Shown here piece after piece: positions 1 to 12,796 of a stretch of 64,000 nucleotides of DNA. Origin of the DNA: Liolophura sinensis. Lineage: Eukaryota; Mollusca; Polyplacophora; Chitonida; Chitonidae. A model generated the notes under the pieces. The model did no database searches and was not told the DNA's origin. It worked only from the letters and a program-made list of their open reading frames with translations. Location of the stretch: NCBI RefSeq assembly GCF_032854445.1, contig NC_088295.1, positions 81,576,644-81,640,643 on the forward strand, given 5' to 3'. Each line of letters starts with the position of its first letter. The first letter of the stretch is position 1. A program made the position numbers and the translations under genes.

Positions 1-3000
1 CAATATACATTTACTGACATGTTTGTAATTTGTACACCTACGCTGCTTTAATATAATGTTCTGGAGCTAGTGCATACAATATAAACATTTCAAATGAGTA
101 ACATGAACATTTCAAATGAATAACATAAACATTTTAAATGAATAACTTTTAAACATAATGAATACCATTTAAACAATAGTACATCTACATATTCCTTTAA
201 GAAGAAACAGACTATAGTTTATAACTTTATTAGCTACTTGTATATAAAGCAGATTCATGAAGGAAAGAGACATATGTAAAAACATTTCTTTTTTTGTCTG
301 GTGTTTCCAAGTAATTGGCCAATTATTGGGAATTGAATTTGAGATCAATATAGTTAAAGTACATTGCATTACTTTAAATTGTTAGGAATGAATAATTCTG
401 ATGTGGTTAAATCAACAGGAAAAAAACAAAGTACATGTGTGCACTTGTCATGTCCAGTAATAAGCTGCTGTGAATTAGGGTTTTCTTTAGGGGTGATCTG
501 TCTTGATAGGAACCATTTATCTTCAGCTGTGATGGATGTGCACTGCAATCTGTTGTATGGAAAGTGCTGTTATGAATAACAATACCCCTGTCTGAGATTG
601 TTAGCACCAAGCAAATGTCAAGAAGGTTATAAACACTAATATCTAGACATTTACATTTCTTGAGGGCTTACATTGAAAAATGTCAGGCTTTGGATTTGTA
701 ATTTATTGACTCACTTAATTGTCTGATTGCACTTGGGTTTTTTTTTTTCTTTCGGTATGTCTGTACTGTCTCCCTGAAATTCTACCTTTCTGCTGAATGT
801 GATTGTTATAGCTTCAGGTTGGCTAAATTTATCGGGGACAGCTCAAATATGTGCCTGCTTACATGTAGACATTGGGTGTGATCTAGCTCTTAGTAAATGT
901 AACTCTGGCTCCACTTCGGGTTGTGTAATGTATTTCTACATGTTTTATCGCTATTCATTTTTTTTTCTTGTTGGTAGGGCTTAAACAGCTTTAGTCTACT
1001 GGAGCCGGGTATATTTGCGGAGTACAATGTACATACATTTACAAAGTCACAACTGCTGAGGAGTTGAAGATTGACTTGACCCACATCTTATCACTGACAC
1101 ATCCCAGTGAGATATTTAAGAATTGTTGCACTCCTTTTTGTGTGGAAACTTATTGTATGTGTTTTTCCATACACTAGTGTAATTAAAACCTTTTTAGAGT
1201 GCACATCAGAATATGAATCAAAATAGGCTAATTAACTAAGACAAAAAATACTGCTTTGCACATAGTGAAGACCAACATTTGCAGTTTGCCTGGTAAGTTC
1301 GAAACCTTTTTCATCAGAAGTTGAATGATTAGATGAACTTGTTTGACCTGTATATAGGCAAAAGACATTATGAACTAAATTAGAGTACAGGTAATTGTTT
1401 TTCATGTCATGTATGGACATTGTCGCACCAGAGACATCATACAGGAAATAAACTATTTTGTGTGATATGTACATATATTTTATGACAAAGGCTGAATATA
1501 TATCTTTTCTGTTAAAAATTAGGAAATCGCACAATGTGTGATCTCCATTTTCTACCTGTGGTTAAGTTTAATTTATTTGCTGTGTCTAGATATTGCTTCA
1601 TTTGTGTTTTGTCGGGTGAACTGAGTTATCTATACATGTATGCTTGTCAGCTGTGAGGCTATCATTATACATTGTATTTCATCTAAAGTTTGTGAAGTTT
1701 GATTAATTTCTTAGCAGAAAAACTTAAATGTCGACATCACAAGGATCATTTTAAGTCCTTCTCTTCTGAAAGTGCATTTTTACACTACAAACACATGCAT
1801 ATGTATATCATCTATAGGCATTAGTTTATAATGGTTGATTAGATGCACAGAATCTATGTACCTGTATGTTACCTCCTTTGAAGATCAGCTTGTTCTGACA
1901 CTGAACAAAATCTGACTGATATGAATATTGTAACCCTAGGCTCAAAAATATAAATGTAACCTATAGTCAGAGAGCACATGTTTAAGGTTGCAAGAATTGG
2001 ACTTGTATTATTCATGGCTTGTCTGTTTATCAGTGCACAGTTTATATCTGATAAAAAAGTTCCTTACTACTTGCTGGATTAATTTATGTTGACATATATT
2101 TAATTAAGTTATTATGGGCAGATAACAATGATATTCAGTGACTAAAATGCTCAATATTACAGAGTTGCATTGTTTTAAAGCAGTGCCTGCTATGTCACAA
2201 CAGTATTACTATGTGATCATCACTGCTCTTGGTTGGGTAATTGTACATGATGGTGGTGTGGAAATCACCTGCATTTGTGTGTTATGCTTCACATTGAGTC
2301 TTACAGGGCAATCCTGATCTTTTCTGAGTTTGTTCACAAAAAAAGGTTGGAAACAGTCAGTCTATACCCAAATGCTGCTATTAAATTTGCGTATGTATTT
2401 AGGCTCTTTACATCTGTGTAATTCATGTCACTGACCGGTACATGGTAAGGGCAGGTAAGGTATATTTTTAGAGAGCCCGAACAGAGGTAATCCTGTTAAT
2501 TAAAGAACTGCTTACTTCACATGTTGAAAGGTGTGTTCACAAAGTGCAGCTTTTGTTGATCGTTTGTGGAACTGTGAGGTGTTCCTGGCTCTGCCAGCAG
2601 ACAGAGCCTATAGCCTGGACCCCCTGTGTGAGGCCAGTGAGTACGCACATGTACCACCTATTGTGTTCAGTGGAAATACCAATATTAAAGCATGTCCTGT
2701 CCCATTGTTAATATCTGTGCTTCTGTGTTTGCTCTCCTGTCAAATTACAGTTATTTGAAAATGGTGTAATTGGTAATTACAGGGAAAACTGACAAATTGC
2801 CCACATTGTGACAGTGTAATATGTAGCTATTAAAAGGGCCTTGGAATTTAGTGATCTACAACTCTACATACTAATTATTTCCAGCATTTGCCCCGGCTGA
2901 TGTGGTGCTATGTTTTGTGAAGCACCTGTGCTAAGGATCTGTATGTGTGTGTGCACAAATATGGGTTATGACAGGTATATTCAGTGTTGATGAAATGCAA

Positions 3001-3551
3001 TTGAAGCTTAAATGTACAGGTAGGTTCCGTGTTCTACTGAAAATATTGCTATTGCTTTCAGTGAAAATAAGGTGAGAAAAAAGCAGGTAATAAGTATTAG
3101 CTGTTAAAATATTGCATTCCAGGTATTAGAGATGCATTGTGAGCGATGAATACATTGTGATTGATGCAGATCATAGGTGTGAAAGAAGAATACAATGATT
3201 CGGCTGCTATGACTTTCCCATGAAGCCCTGAATGGACAACTATTATCCAGAAATTTAAATTACAAAAAAAAAAAATTTTGAAAACCACGTAAATCACCCA
3301 CATGTATACATGTCAGTTTTGGCACTGTGAGGGGCACATTACTGCTTTGATTAATAATACATACAATGTGAATAAGGCTATAAATTTGATTGTAAATGTA
3401 ACATTCTTAAGTATGTCTGTAAACACCCATCAGATAATAGATTAATTCATACTTACCCTGATGATTCTAGCTTGAAGGTTGTCTTCTTTTGTACTGTTAC
3501 ATATTTATATTAGTGTTTGGCATTGTTTCAGTTGTCTGCCTGTTCTCCCAG
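1..3551. other. No supported gene (AT-rich non-coding)
   Basis: Both strands hold only short ORFs of about 100 codons or fewer, without convincing splice borders apart from the weak candidate at 2550-2636. No repeat family, RNA gene or promoter motif was recognised. It may be upstream flank or a 5' intron of the RING gene. Confidence 0.5.
2550..2636 (+). other. Possible exon of unknown assignment
   Basis: An 87-bp stretch is bounded by AG at 2549 and a good donor (GTGAGTA) at 2637. It is open in one frame, reading FVDRLWNCEVFLALPADRA and onward, and is phase 1 on both sides. The acceptor has a weak pyrimidine tract. Joined to the exon at 3552 it meets a stop after four codons, so if real it is 5' UTR or belongs to another transcript. 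No family is recognised. Confidence 0.18.
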
Positions 3552-3713
3552 GTCATGATAGGTGGTGATCATTACAGTCTGATGATGAAGGGATACACAC
3601 ACCTGTATTGGTGAGAATCGCCTGTGATTTACCTGGTTGAGTGGACGATACCATGGAGATTATACCTGAGGAGAATCACAACAGTCCGTATGGAGAGTGT
3701 CAGTGGTATAATG
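3552..3713 (+). CDS. Alternative upstream exon with start codon (20 codons, phase-1 donor)
   Basis: A pyrimidine-rich 3' splice site (TCTGCCTGTTCTCCCAG) ends at 3551 and a consensus donor GTGAGT starts at 3714. Inside, ATG at 3653 sits in near-ideal context (ACCATGG) with an in-frame TGA at 3638, so the coding part is 3653-3713 and starts MEIIPEENHNSPYGECQWYN. It ends one base into a codon. That phase matches the RING exon at 42747, giving Asp at the junction and an N-terminus without the large 21-kb exon. Joining instead to 21332 would hit a stop after four codons. The acceptor implies a further non-coding 5' exon. Transcription evidence would be needed; the phase match alone has a one-in-three chance of being accidental. 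Confidence 0.5.
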
Positions 3714-6074
3714 GTGAGTCACAGTTTTCATCACAGTTATCCTCGGACAGGTGTCAAATGTTACCCAAGCTCATTTTTAAAGGCAAAGACCACTCTAAAA
3801 AGTATGTGTCAAATGAAAATCGTTAAAAACTGTCCAGGAAAATAGTTTTTATTTTGTTTACAATTCGTGTAACCTAGTAAAATGCATTTGAATATTTTAT
3901 TCTATGGTACCTTTTCTGACCACACATTGGGACCAGTGCAGACATCACATACGGCTTTTGCTACTTAATACACATTAGACTGCTGCATTTCATCATTCAA
4001 AATGCATATACTTATAGATATATGAATGAATTCGCTGATTTGACCTTAAAACAAATTATTTCAGACAATAAAGTATAGATGTGAGGTAATTGATATTTTT
4101 GGGGTCAAAACAGACCACAGCAGAATCTGGTCTTTAAACACAATTTTACTCCATTAGGAAAATTCTCAAAGAAATAAGTTCATCTGTCTTGCTGGACAGT
4201 TTTTGATGGTTTTTCATAGATGATATGTACTTTATTTTAGAGTGGCCTGTGTCTTTGAATGCAACTGTTGTCAAAATCGTCATCTGTGACACTGAATTGC
4301 AGTGATTGTCTGACCTTTTTCTTCACATTGTTCGAAGTCCTTAACAAGTAGGCTATAAATTGTTCTTACAGGAATCTAAATATTTCAGACTGAACATTTT
4401 CACACCTGTCCATGTTGCCTGTGAAAGAATCTTGCTCCGTTACACAGTGTTAATTGCAGTTGTCATCTATTTTTGTTGGACTTCACTGTACATTGCCTCT
4501 CTCCCATTGTTGAAATCGTGTGGTGGATATGCTTAGCAGCACTTGTAATTTTATTTGTACTGTTGGGTGGTCAAGAAAAGAATTGTCTTAATAACTTGTT
4601 GTTAACTTATATTATCTGCATGCATGAAACAGAGACAAACTTAACAACTTGTCTCTAACTTGTTAGTACATTCCTTGTAAACAGACAATATCTTCATAAA
4701 TTGTTGATAATTTATTCTTTTCAAAAATACAATTGTGAACTTGTGCTAAACTTGTGTCTCTGTACCAGTTATATCAAAGAACTTGTAAAAAAAGTCATTA
4801 CACCAACTGTTAGGTTAGCAAGTACTTTACAAGTTCTTTGCGAGTTCTGTATGGGCTAGTTGAAAGAAAACTTTTTTGTTTGTGAATGTTACATATTATA
4901 TTATACCACTAAGAATTCTTGAGTCCCATATTAGTTCTGACAGTTTATAAACTCAGGCAAGTGTCTCAGTTCCTGTAGATTGGGATGGCCTAGCTGTCTA
5001 TAGGAACTTTCGGTTCAGCTGTGATCTTAAATGTCAGCTATCTCTGACTTTTATCCTGTTATTTGGAGTGAATCACTTAAATTTACGTATGTTAATTGTT
5101 AATTTTAGCCATGCAGATTTTCACCAGTGGTAGTATGCGTGCTGGTAGAACAAATTGTTATCGTGTTAAACGGTTTTAGAATTTTCTGTTTTAATTTGTG
5201 GGACAAATAATGTTGATTTCAGTGATGGATTTTGATAGTGTATAATGCAGGTCTATACTGGGTCTCTTGTTATCAAATATACATGTACACAGCAGTAATA
5301 ATTTACCACGTTTTTTGTGAGCGATTTATTAAGTGACAAATAGCGAAGCCTATGAAACCTGTCATTAGCAGAATGTTTTTATGGTCAAGTCTCACCACAA
5401 GATAGGTGGTAGTGATAAAGCAGGAAGTGGCCAGGACACAGAAGTATTCTATTTACATATCCTGTGGTTTGTATCCTTATCGTGTTACAACAATACACAC
5501 ATTGATGTGTCAGCCTTTGCGTGCAGGCTGTAGCCACTATTTAATTAAGTGGACAAATGAGGGCTATCAATAAATCCACCAGTTCTGTTTTTCCTGCACG
5601 CCCATCCGACATAGTTAAGCTGCCCTCCAGGGCTTCACGAAGAACTCTGTACTATACCATTTAAGCCAAATAAACCCAAAAACAAAAATGCATCTCAGCA
5701 TAACAGTCAGATGTTTGTGCTATGTGTCATATATCCTATATTTATACATTAAGTTTATGTATGATGCCCATGTTATTTGTTGTGATGCAACACCATGCAC
5801 TTTAAATGACATGCTATACTTCTTACACATGTACATGCATTCATATATATCTAAGCCTACATGTGGCAGGAGTTGAGTCAATTGAGTTAGAAGTTACACA
5901 TTCATGTATTCAAGGTAAAACAAAGAAAAAAATAATTTGACCTCAATTTTAAAGTAAATTTACAGTTACATGTATAAATAAATCAACACTTTAATATGCA
6001 GCTGTTGATGAGACTGTCTTACATGTATTTTATGTCATCATAACTGTCTTTCATAAGTACATGGAAAAAAGAAA

Positions 6075-6162
6075 ATGAAACTGAAGAGTGAGTGAGTGAG
6101 TGCTTGGGGTTTAACGTCGTACTCAACAATTTTTCAGTCATATGACGACGATGAAACTGAAG
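6075..6162 (-). mobile_element. 64-bp 5'-truncated SINE tail with 12-bp target-site duplication
   Basis: Element 6087-6150 is flanked by a perfect 12-bp direct repeat, ATGAAACTGAAG, at 6075-6086 and 6151-6162. Read on the minus strand it runs from GTCGTCATATGACTGAAAAA to AAACCCCAAGCACTCACTCA, ending in an (ACTC)n tail. A simple-repeat 3' tail, truncation at the other end and target-site duplications are what LINE-driven retroposition produces. The block 'GCTTGGGGTTTAACGTCGTA' (plus strand) is, from memory, common in molluscan genomes. Confidence 0.75.
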
Positions 6163-9100
6163 ACTCGATCAGCATAAGACTGAAGTTCCAAGTTAAAGCA
6201 TAGCTATGTTTTGGAGTGCATATGTAACCATTCCCTGATGGTTACTGTAAGCTAGATGTACGACAGCTAAGATAGATTTACCATGACAAAATCAGATTGG
6301 ACCTACAGCCTCGGTGCCAGTTTTACTTAAGCCATATGTGATTGTTTCTCATTTTACCTGGGGTGCTTAGAACATGTGGACTGTAGTATAAGACAGCAGA
6401 TGCCAGAGTTTGACATCTTATGACTAAAACTGATAATCCTTATTGCGCTATTGTCTTTTAGTGTATTCCCCAAACCCTGGTCTACTGTGGCTTTTCACAC
6501 TTTAGCCACTGGCTAAAGCTCCCATTGTGACAAGGCTGATTTGATCTGCCTCCTGGGACTGGTCTGCTGATGGAGGTAGACAGTTAGAAGAGATGTAGTT
6601 AAGATGCCAGAGCGGAAAAAGGTGTATCTACTGCATAAACCACTCCTCACTCGCTAGATCTGAAACAGGCTGGCACAGTGGAACTGTGTCAAGGGTTTTG
6701 CCAGCGGTCTATTTCTGTGTATATCCGTTTGTTTTTGTAAACAGAGCATGAGGAGCACTTTGTTTTCCTCTGCACAGACAAGGTGGCCTGCAGCAACAAG
6801 AGACAGCATTTTGTGTCTTGAAGATGTCTTTCTCTTCCAATATTTTGTTTTTAACGGGATCTATGTACTGAAGAAAAGTGTCTGAATTTTGGGTGGGCAG
6901 AATCACTCATTTAAGTATATCCTTGTGTATAGGATTGTTTACAGAAGGGCTGCTTACTACTGGTTTTCTAGTCACATGTCTCATTAAACAATAGGAAATA
7001 ATTTTGATATTTTCAAAGCCGTAATTAAATATGTCTTTTTTCTTTTCTTTTTCTTTTACAAAACAGTGCATTTTTTTTCCTGCTGACTAAATTACATGCG
7101 ACATTCTCAGAAATATTTAAACGGTAAATATCATGTATGGTGTTCACATTTCATTCTTCTAAAATATTGCAAACCCTACATGATATTTATTATAGGTGGT
7201 ATTTTAACAGACTATTGTATATGAGAATCCATACCTGCAGAAGTGGTCTACTGGTTTCCATAAGCACCAGACCCTGACCAATTAATAGCTTGCATCTACA
7301 AATTGAGCTGTGGCTGCTTGGATAAAAGTCAGAATGTGTGTCAAGAGTTCATGATTTTCTCTGGGCTACGCTCTGTTTCTTCAGTTCATGAACATCACCA
7401 TTGTTAAATATTGGAGAAATATTTGTAAATCACCAATAGAATAAGGCAGCATAAAATAAAGGTGAAAATTTGCCTGCTTCATCAATAACAGACTGATTTT
7501 TTAATGCTAAAAATGCATTTGAAGATGTGGTTATATACTGAATAACAGAATCCATCTTTGTAGGTCCTTCTACTTTAAGCTGGTATGTGACTTGGTTTAT
7601 TTTAGGCAAGACTAACTTTATTTTAACACTAAAAACTTGAACCCCAAAAATAGAATAAAAATAAAACTGAAAGTCCACATTTTCAATTTGTCCGTACTTA
7701 TGTTTAATGATTTTCCAGGTTTTCTAAGCTTTCTGATCATGTAAATATGCCTTAAACTGTAAAAATTGCTGGGAATCGTCCACATTTCCAACAAATTAGA
7801 TTTTACTTTTATACCCTCCTCCAACATCAGAAGAAAATTTATTCTCCCCATTAATTTGAATTGGTGTTGTGTTTATTGTGGATTTTTGCCAATTTCACCA
7901 ATGTGGGGTCTCGGTCATACTGACATTGCTTTTAGTATCTGCAATCCTGTCACAGCTGAACCTTACCTGTGTATCTTTAAAACAGGTGTTGTTGTATTGA
8001 TATAGGTGTTTTATCACATAATATGTTTATCGTCCAGACAAGGTACATGAAATGCAGTATTTAAACTATATATCTCTGCATGTCACTCACCATGGATGTC
8101 TATAGGCTGTGAAGTTGGCAAAGTGCCCTTGTAAGATATAAAAGGCTGTTTCAGGGGAGGTAACTCTCATGCCCTTGCCTACCTCTGTCTTCAGCTCGGT
8201 TTAGTTTCTGAGGTTAAATGTATCCAGTGAATAAAGCCCTGCAACTTTACAAGAAAGAATTCTGTTTTGGCAGAGCCAAGGAACTAAGAAAGTTAAATAA
8301 ACAATTGATTCTGTACAGTATGAAGACTTGCAGGTAAATATGCTACATGTACCGTACCTGTTCTCAATGAAATGAAAGTATTCAGATCATTTTGACACAG
8401 CTTGGTATTCCTGGCATGAGAAACATGTATTATTGCATCACATCAAGAAAATGCTGGTTCAGCTCCTTGTAAACAAGTGTAAACAAGTATCGTCACTTTG
8501 TCTTGTCCACTTACCTGTTAGATTGGGCACCTGTTGACAGGTGACATTACTACAGGTATCCCGGCGAGATGATACAAACTTGTGAGATTTCTATAAATAT
8601 GTCAACCAGACAGGCAACTCTCTGTGTTAGAAAATAGGATGGTTTTATAGTGGTGTGGATAAAATGTGTGTTGAATTATTTCTACATGGCTAGTGATGCC
8701 AACTCTGTCATTTAACTGTACCTGTCAAGTTTCTACCCATACAGGTGCTGACAGCATATCCTTGTACTGATTGATGTCACTAGTTTAACAATGCCAGATA
8801 AGGCGTACCTTTGATTTAGACGCCCCCATTGTCCTCGAATGTATCATTGATATCTGGATAAATGCTTTAGTGTATAAAATAGAAATGTTCCAGTATTTGT
8901 CTTTATAAGGAAATAAGCAGAATTTTATCAACCTGTCAAGGTAGGGTCAGTTAGGTTGATACATGTACAAAGCTCATGTTGTGTTTGACAAAAAGTCTTT
9001 GCTTTGTGAGAGCTGTTCATATCTTCTTAGTTCCCTCTGACAGACAATATTACTTTAAGCTATGGAATGAGTATAGATAGAGTTGTTGCTGGACTGTGGC

Positions 9101-12100
9101 ATTGATTAGAGATTTAATTTAGGTAACATGTTGTAAGCATTATTAAGGTGCAACTACATGTATATGTTGACTGATAAGGGCCAGAGCTTTCACATGAATG
9201 GGAAGGCAGGCAGTGTGCGATACCATTGACTGAAGCTAACACAAACCCATATTTCATACTCATGTAGCCTATAATATACATGTACATTAATTCAGCACAG
9301 TCAAATATGTAAACATATTTATTAATCCAGTACTTTGTGTAATAAAACAAACATAATACCTGTCCACCCCTATTCTTATAATCGGTAATATTTTAGCATG
9401 GCTTTGTGCAGTTATGTGGATTCCAGTTAAATTACTTACCCTTTTATGAACCTATGATATAAAGATTGATATTAGCATCCCACCATTTCACTTTGAGCAC
9501 CTTCCCAAAACTAAGACTTACCCATGATCAGTGAGCAGCTCTTACTTAGGTTATTTGTTCAGGTATGGGAATATTTTGTTCCTAATTACTTAAATGTTTC
9601 ATTCATATGGCTTGAGTTAATTTATTGACCTGTGTGCTCACATTACTCTGTGTTAAGGTTGGTTACATGGTAGTCTGTGGGATGATAATTCAGAAGTTAA
9701 GGCCTGTCTTTGTGTCTCTGCGGATGTAATTCTGTATTGGAGATGTCTGGCTGTCATGAACATGTACACACAATGTGTGATATACAGGAGGCTGTTACAG
9801 ACCGGGACCTAACCCTAATCCAGCCTCTATCAGTCTATACTCTACAGGTTAATTGCACACCCATAACACAAGACTTACACACAAGCCGAAGCATACCCTT
9901 TGGGGATAAGAACAATAGACAACCACTTGAATGTACAGAATATTACATTTCCTCGCTCCCGTATGTTTGTGTTTTCGCTATTTCATGTGACTTGTGTATT
10001 GTGTGGCCTTGTGCAGGACCTTCTGGAAATGAGTATTACGCAGCTGGTAGAGGCTTGTGCTTGTTGAATATAGCTTTCTTGCTGTTATAGCCTAGCTATC
10101 CATATACTGCCGGGTGTTTGTTCAGTTGCCTGAGGGTGCCCTGAAGCCTGATATCTGATGTAGGTATACATTTTAAACACCTTTATTATTCCATTGTTCT
10201 GAGATGGCCACAGCTGGTCGTTCAGATCAGAAACTTTTGTACGGTCTTGACTGGTACTATTTTGAACTTTGACGTCCTTTGTGATTTTTGTTTTGATGTT
10301 GTCTAGTACATGTGGGTAAATATGATCATGATTGTTCTATGTGCCAGAGGGCTTTTAACTTGGAGTCACACAGACTGACCCGGTCTGATCACCGGATTCT
10401 GGCTCATTTCTCTAGTCTTAGTCTTGCGGTAATTAAATCACAAAGTTGATGAAAAATACTAATGCTGTTGGGCCCTGTAGCTTATAATTATAGGTCATGT
10501 ACATGCACGCATGAACTAATCAGTGTGTTTTATTACAGGAAAAGGGTAAAAACCTAGTAAGATGTTCAAAGTGTTTTTGAAGATCTGGTTTTGTGTCTTG
10601 CCTTTCATCCTGGCTTGCTTAATGCCAAGGGATAATGTGACACAATATTCCGAGTAGGGACTTTACATAACCTCTGTGTTGAGAGTGCTGCAGGCATCCG
10701 TGTAGTGAGGAGGATTACTTTGAACTTGCTACGTGGGAAAATCACACAGTTACACGTATCACAGAGGTGTGAGAGACTCCTCAGGGCTTTCACTGATTTC
10801 TTCCGCCATCAGATTCTGGCTACCTCTTTAGAAATACCTAATTGGCTGAAAAAAAAGCACTGGCAAGGGAAGATCAGAATACTGGGCACCATGAAATCGA
10901 TTTTGATATTAGGAATATTCAACCGCTAATAACCTTGTGATGTAAGGCATTAGCAATACACTAATGTGAGCATTATGTGTCCTTTTTTATTAAATTCAGT
11001 GATGAATATTATTCTGGAAATGACGAGTGACATGCATGCAGTTTTACTTTCTTTTCAATATTACATGTGCTTAGATTTTCATAATTGCATATTCTGAGTA
11101 TTACTAAACACTTTTTTATAGTTACACCCTGACAACTTTATGCATGCATTCTCAACATGGCAGGCTTTTTTAACATTCTGTCATACATGTTCATGTAAAT
11201 TTTCTAAGTTTTATTGTTTATATATGCACTTGTGCATACTTACATGTACATGTATTGTTTGTTAATAGCTGACCACGGTATGAAGAAGTTTATTCTACCC
11301 AAATGGCTTACTACGAATTCTTCATGTTTAATGCAGAGTAGTGGTAGTATTTTTTCAGAATGTTAGATGTGTGATAGATAAATAAAGTTAGCTGAATGGG
11401 TGTCATCATCATTATGTGGTCTGGGAGAGACGACACATCAGGTATGCACATACATCTTTAATTTGGACACTATCACCCTGAGGAAATATTTAAATCCAGT
11501 GACCTTTATTTGTTTATTAAATAATTGTAAATGTGCAAGTGAGGCCATCTGGAATGATAAGGAAATTATTTATACATCAGATATGATCAGGGTATGACTG
11601 CATGTAGGTACAGATATGTATGGGAGTGAGTGCCGATGCATGACCCTAAGCCTATAAAGATAACAGCCATGTGTCCATGACATGAAGACAGCAGACACCA
11701 CTCTCACTTCTTGTGACATTCACCTAAGACTGTCTTAGTTATTTATCTGTAAGCCAGAAGGTACATGAAATAGTGTAGAATGTTTGACTTTGCAACAAGT
11801 TACTGACATTAAACCTGTGAAGATTGCCTGATAATCTCCACAGTATTTCTCGTACAGCATGAAAACCTTTGTACAATTATCACAGTGAATGCACCCGACT
11901 CCCATTAGACACCTTCAAGTCACTTCAAAGACTTCAGCCCTGAGGCTTGTTGGGAATTTCGAACTCTTGAGAAATTTTATTCTTTCTTTTGAAGATATAC
12001 AGAAAGAGTTCCCCATTTAGAAATTGCTTTCTCAACAAATTGTTGTGTTTAATGAAGGAAGATGAAAGACTTTGGCAATTTGTACATGGGTCTCATCCAT

Positions 12101-12727
12101 GGTACGTTTACAAGGACTTTCTCTATTTCCCATTGTACCATTTATGTGTTGTAGTTTTTGTTGCTAAGGGGATTTTTGGGTGGATGTGGAGGTGGAATGG
12201 TGTTTTTGTCTTTCTTTTAATGTTTCACACATTCTGACTGATTTGTTAAGCATAAGGAACCAAAGTTTTGACCTATTGTTGGACTGGTCTAGTCTCAAAA
12301 ACCATCTTCAGCAAAATAAAGCCTACAGGTAGATTTGTGATCTCTGTTTGAGAATATAGAGGAGGCTTAACCATGGCACGCTGTATTCACCCTGTGATCA
12401 ACCAGCTTGGCCCATACCTGGAATGTATGACTGGTAATCTTACTATGATCTGATAACAAAGTCGCAAGTCCCGTGGTCATGCACATGTGTATCTCTGTTA
12501 CCGCTAAGAATTATCCTTCCATGACTAAGTTTGCCACAATATGGCTACAGTATTGCTGAAATATTCTTGAAAAATCAGATTTGAAAATAAATTGTTTGAA
12601 AGACAATTAAATTATGTAAGCAGATTTATAGAGTTAAAAGAATAGTATTTAGATAACCATCCCATGGGTTATCCTTTTCGACTTAAATCTGCACTAAGGG
12701 CTTATCCTGACTAAATCCTAATGTCTA

Positions 12728-12796
12728 CTCCAGGTACTCAGGTTTTCTCCTTCCATAAACCTGGCCACCATCATCTAAGTGAAAAACTTCTTTAGG
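12728..12796 (+). mobile_element. Degenerate SINE fragment (tail region)
   Basis: The stretch from GGTACTCAGGTTTTCTCCTT through CCATAAACCTGGCCACCATC to AAGTGAAAAACTTCTTTAG matches the order of blocks in the better-preserved SINE at 53602-53862: GGTTTCCTCCCACAATAATG, then CTGGCAGTCGTCAGATAAGT, then GAAATATTCTTCAGTACGG. It is diverged and has lost the tail. Confidence 0.55.

Noticed and set aside
9710-10090. 126-codon open frame, among the longest outside the large exon
   Set aside because: Non-ATG start, Cys/Leu-rich translation of T-rich DNA, no domain and no splice sites.
11414-11441. ATG with A at -3 leading to GTATGC in phase 1 after nine codons
   Set aside because: Very short, no upstream promoter or acceptor signal, weak +4 position; such combinations are expected by chance in 64 kb.
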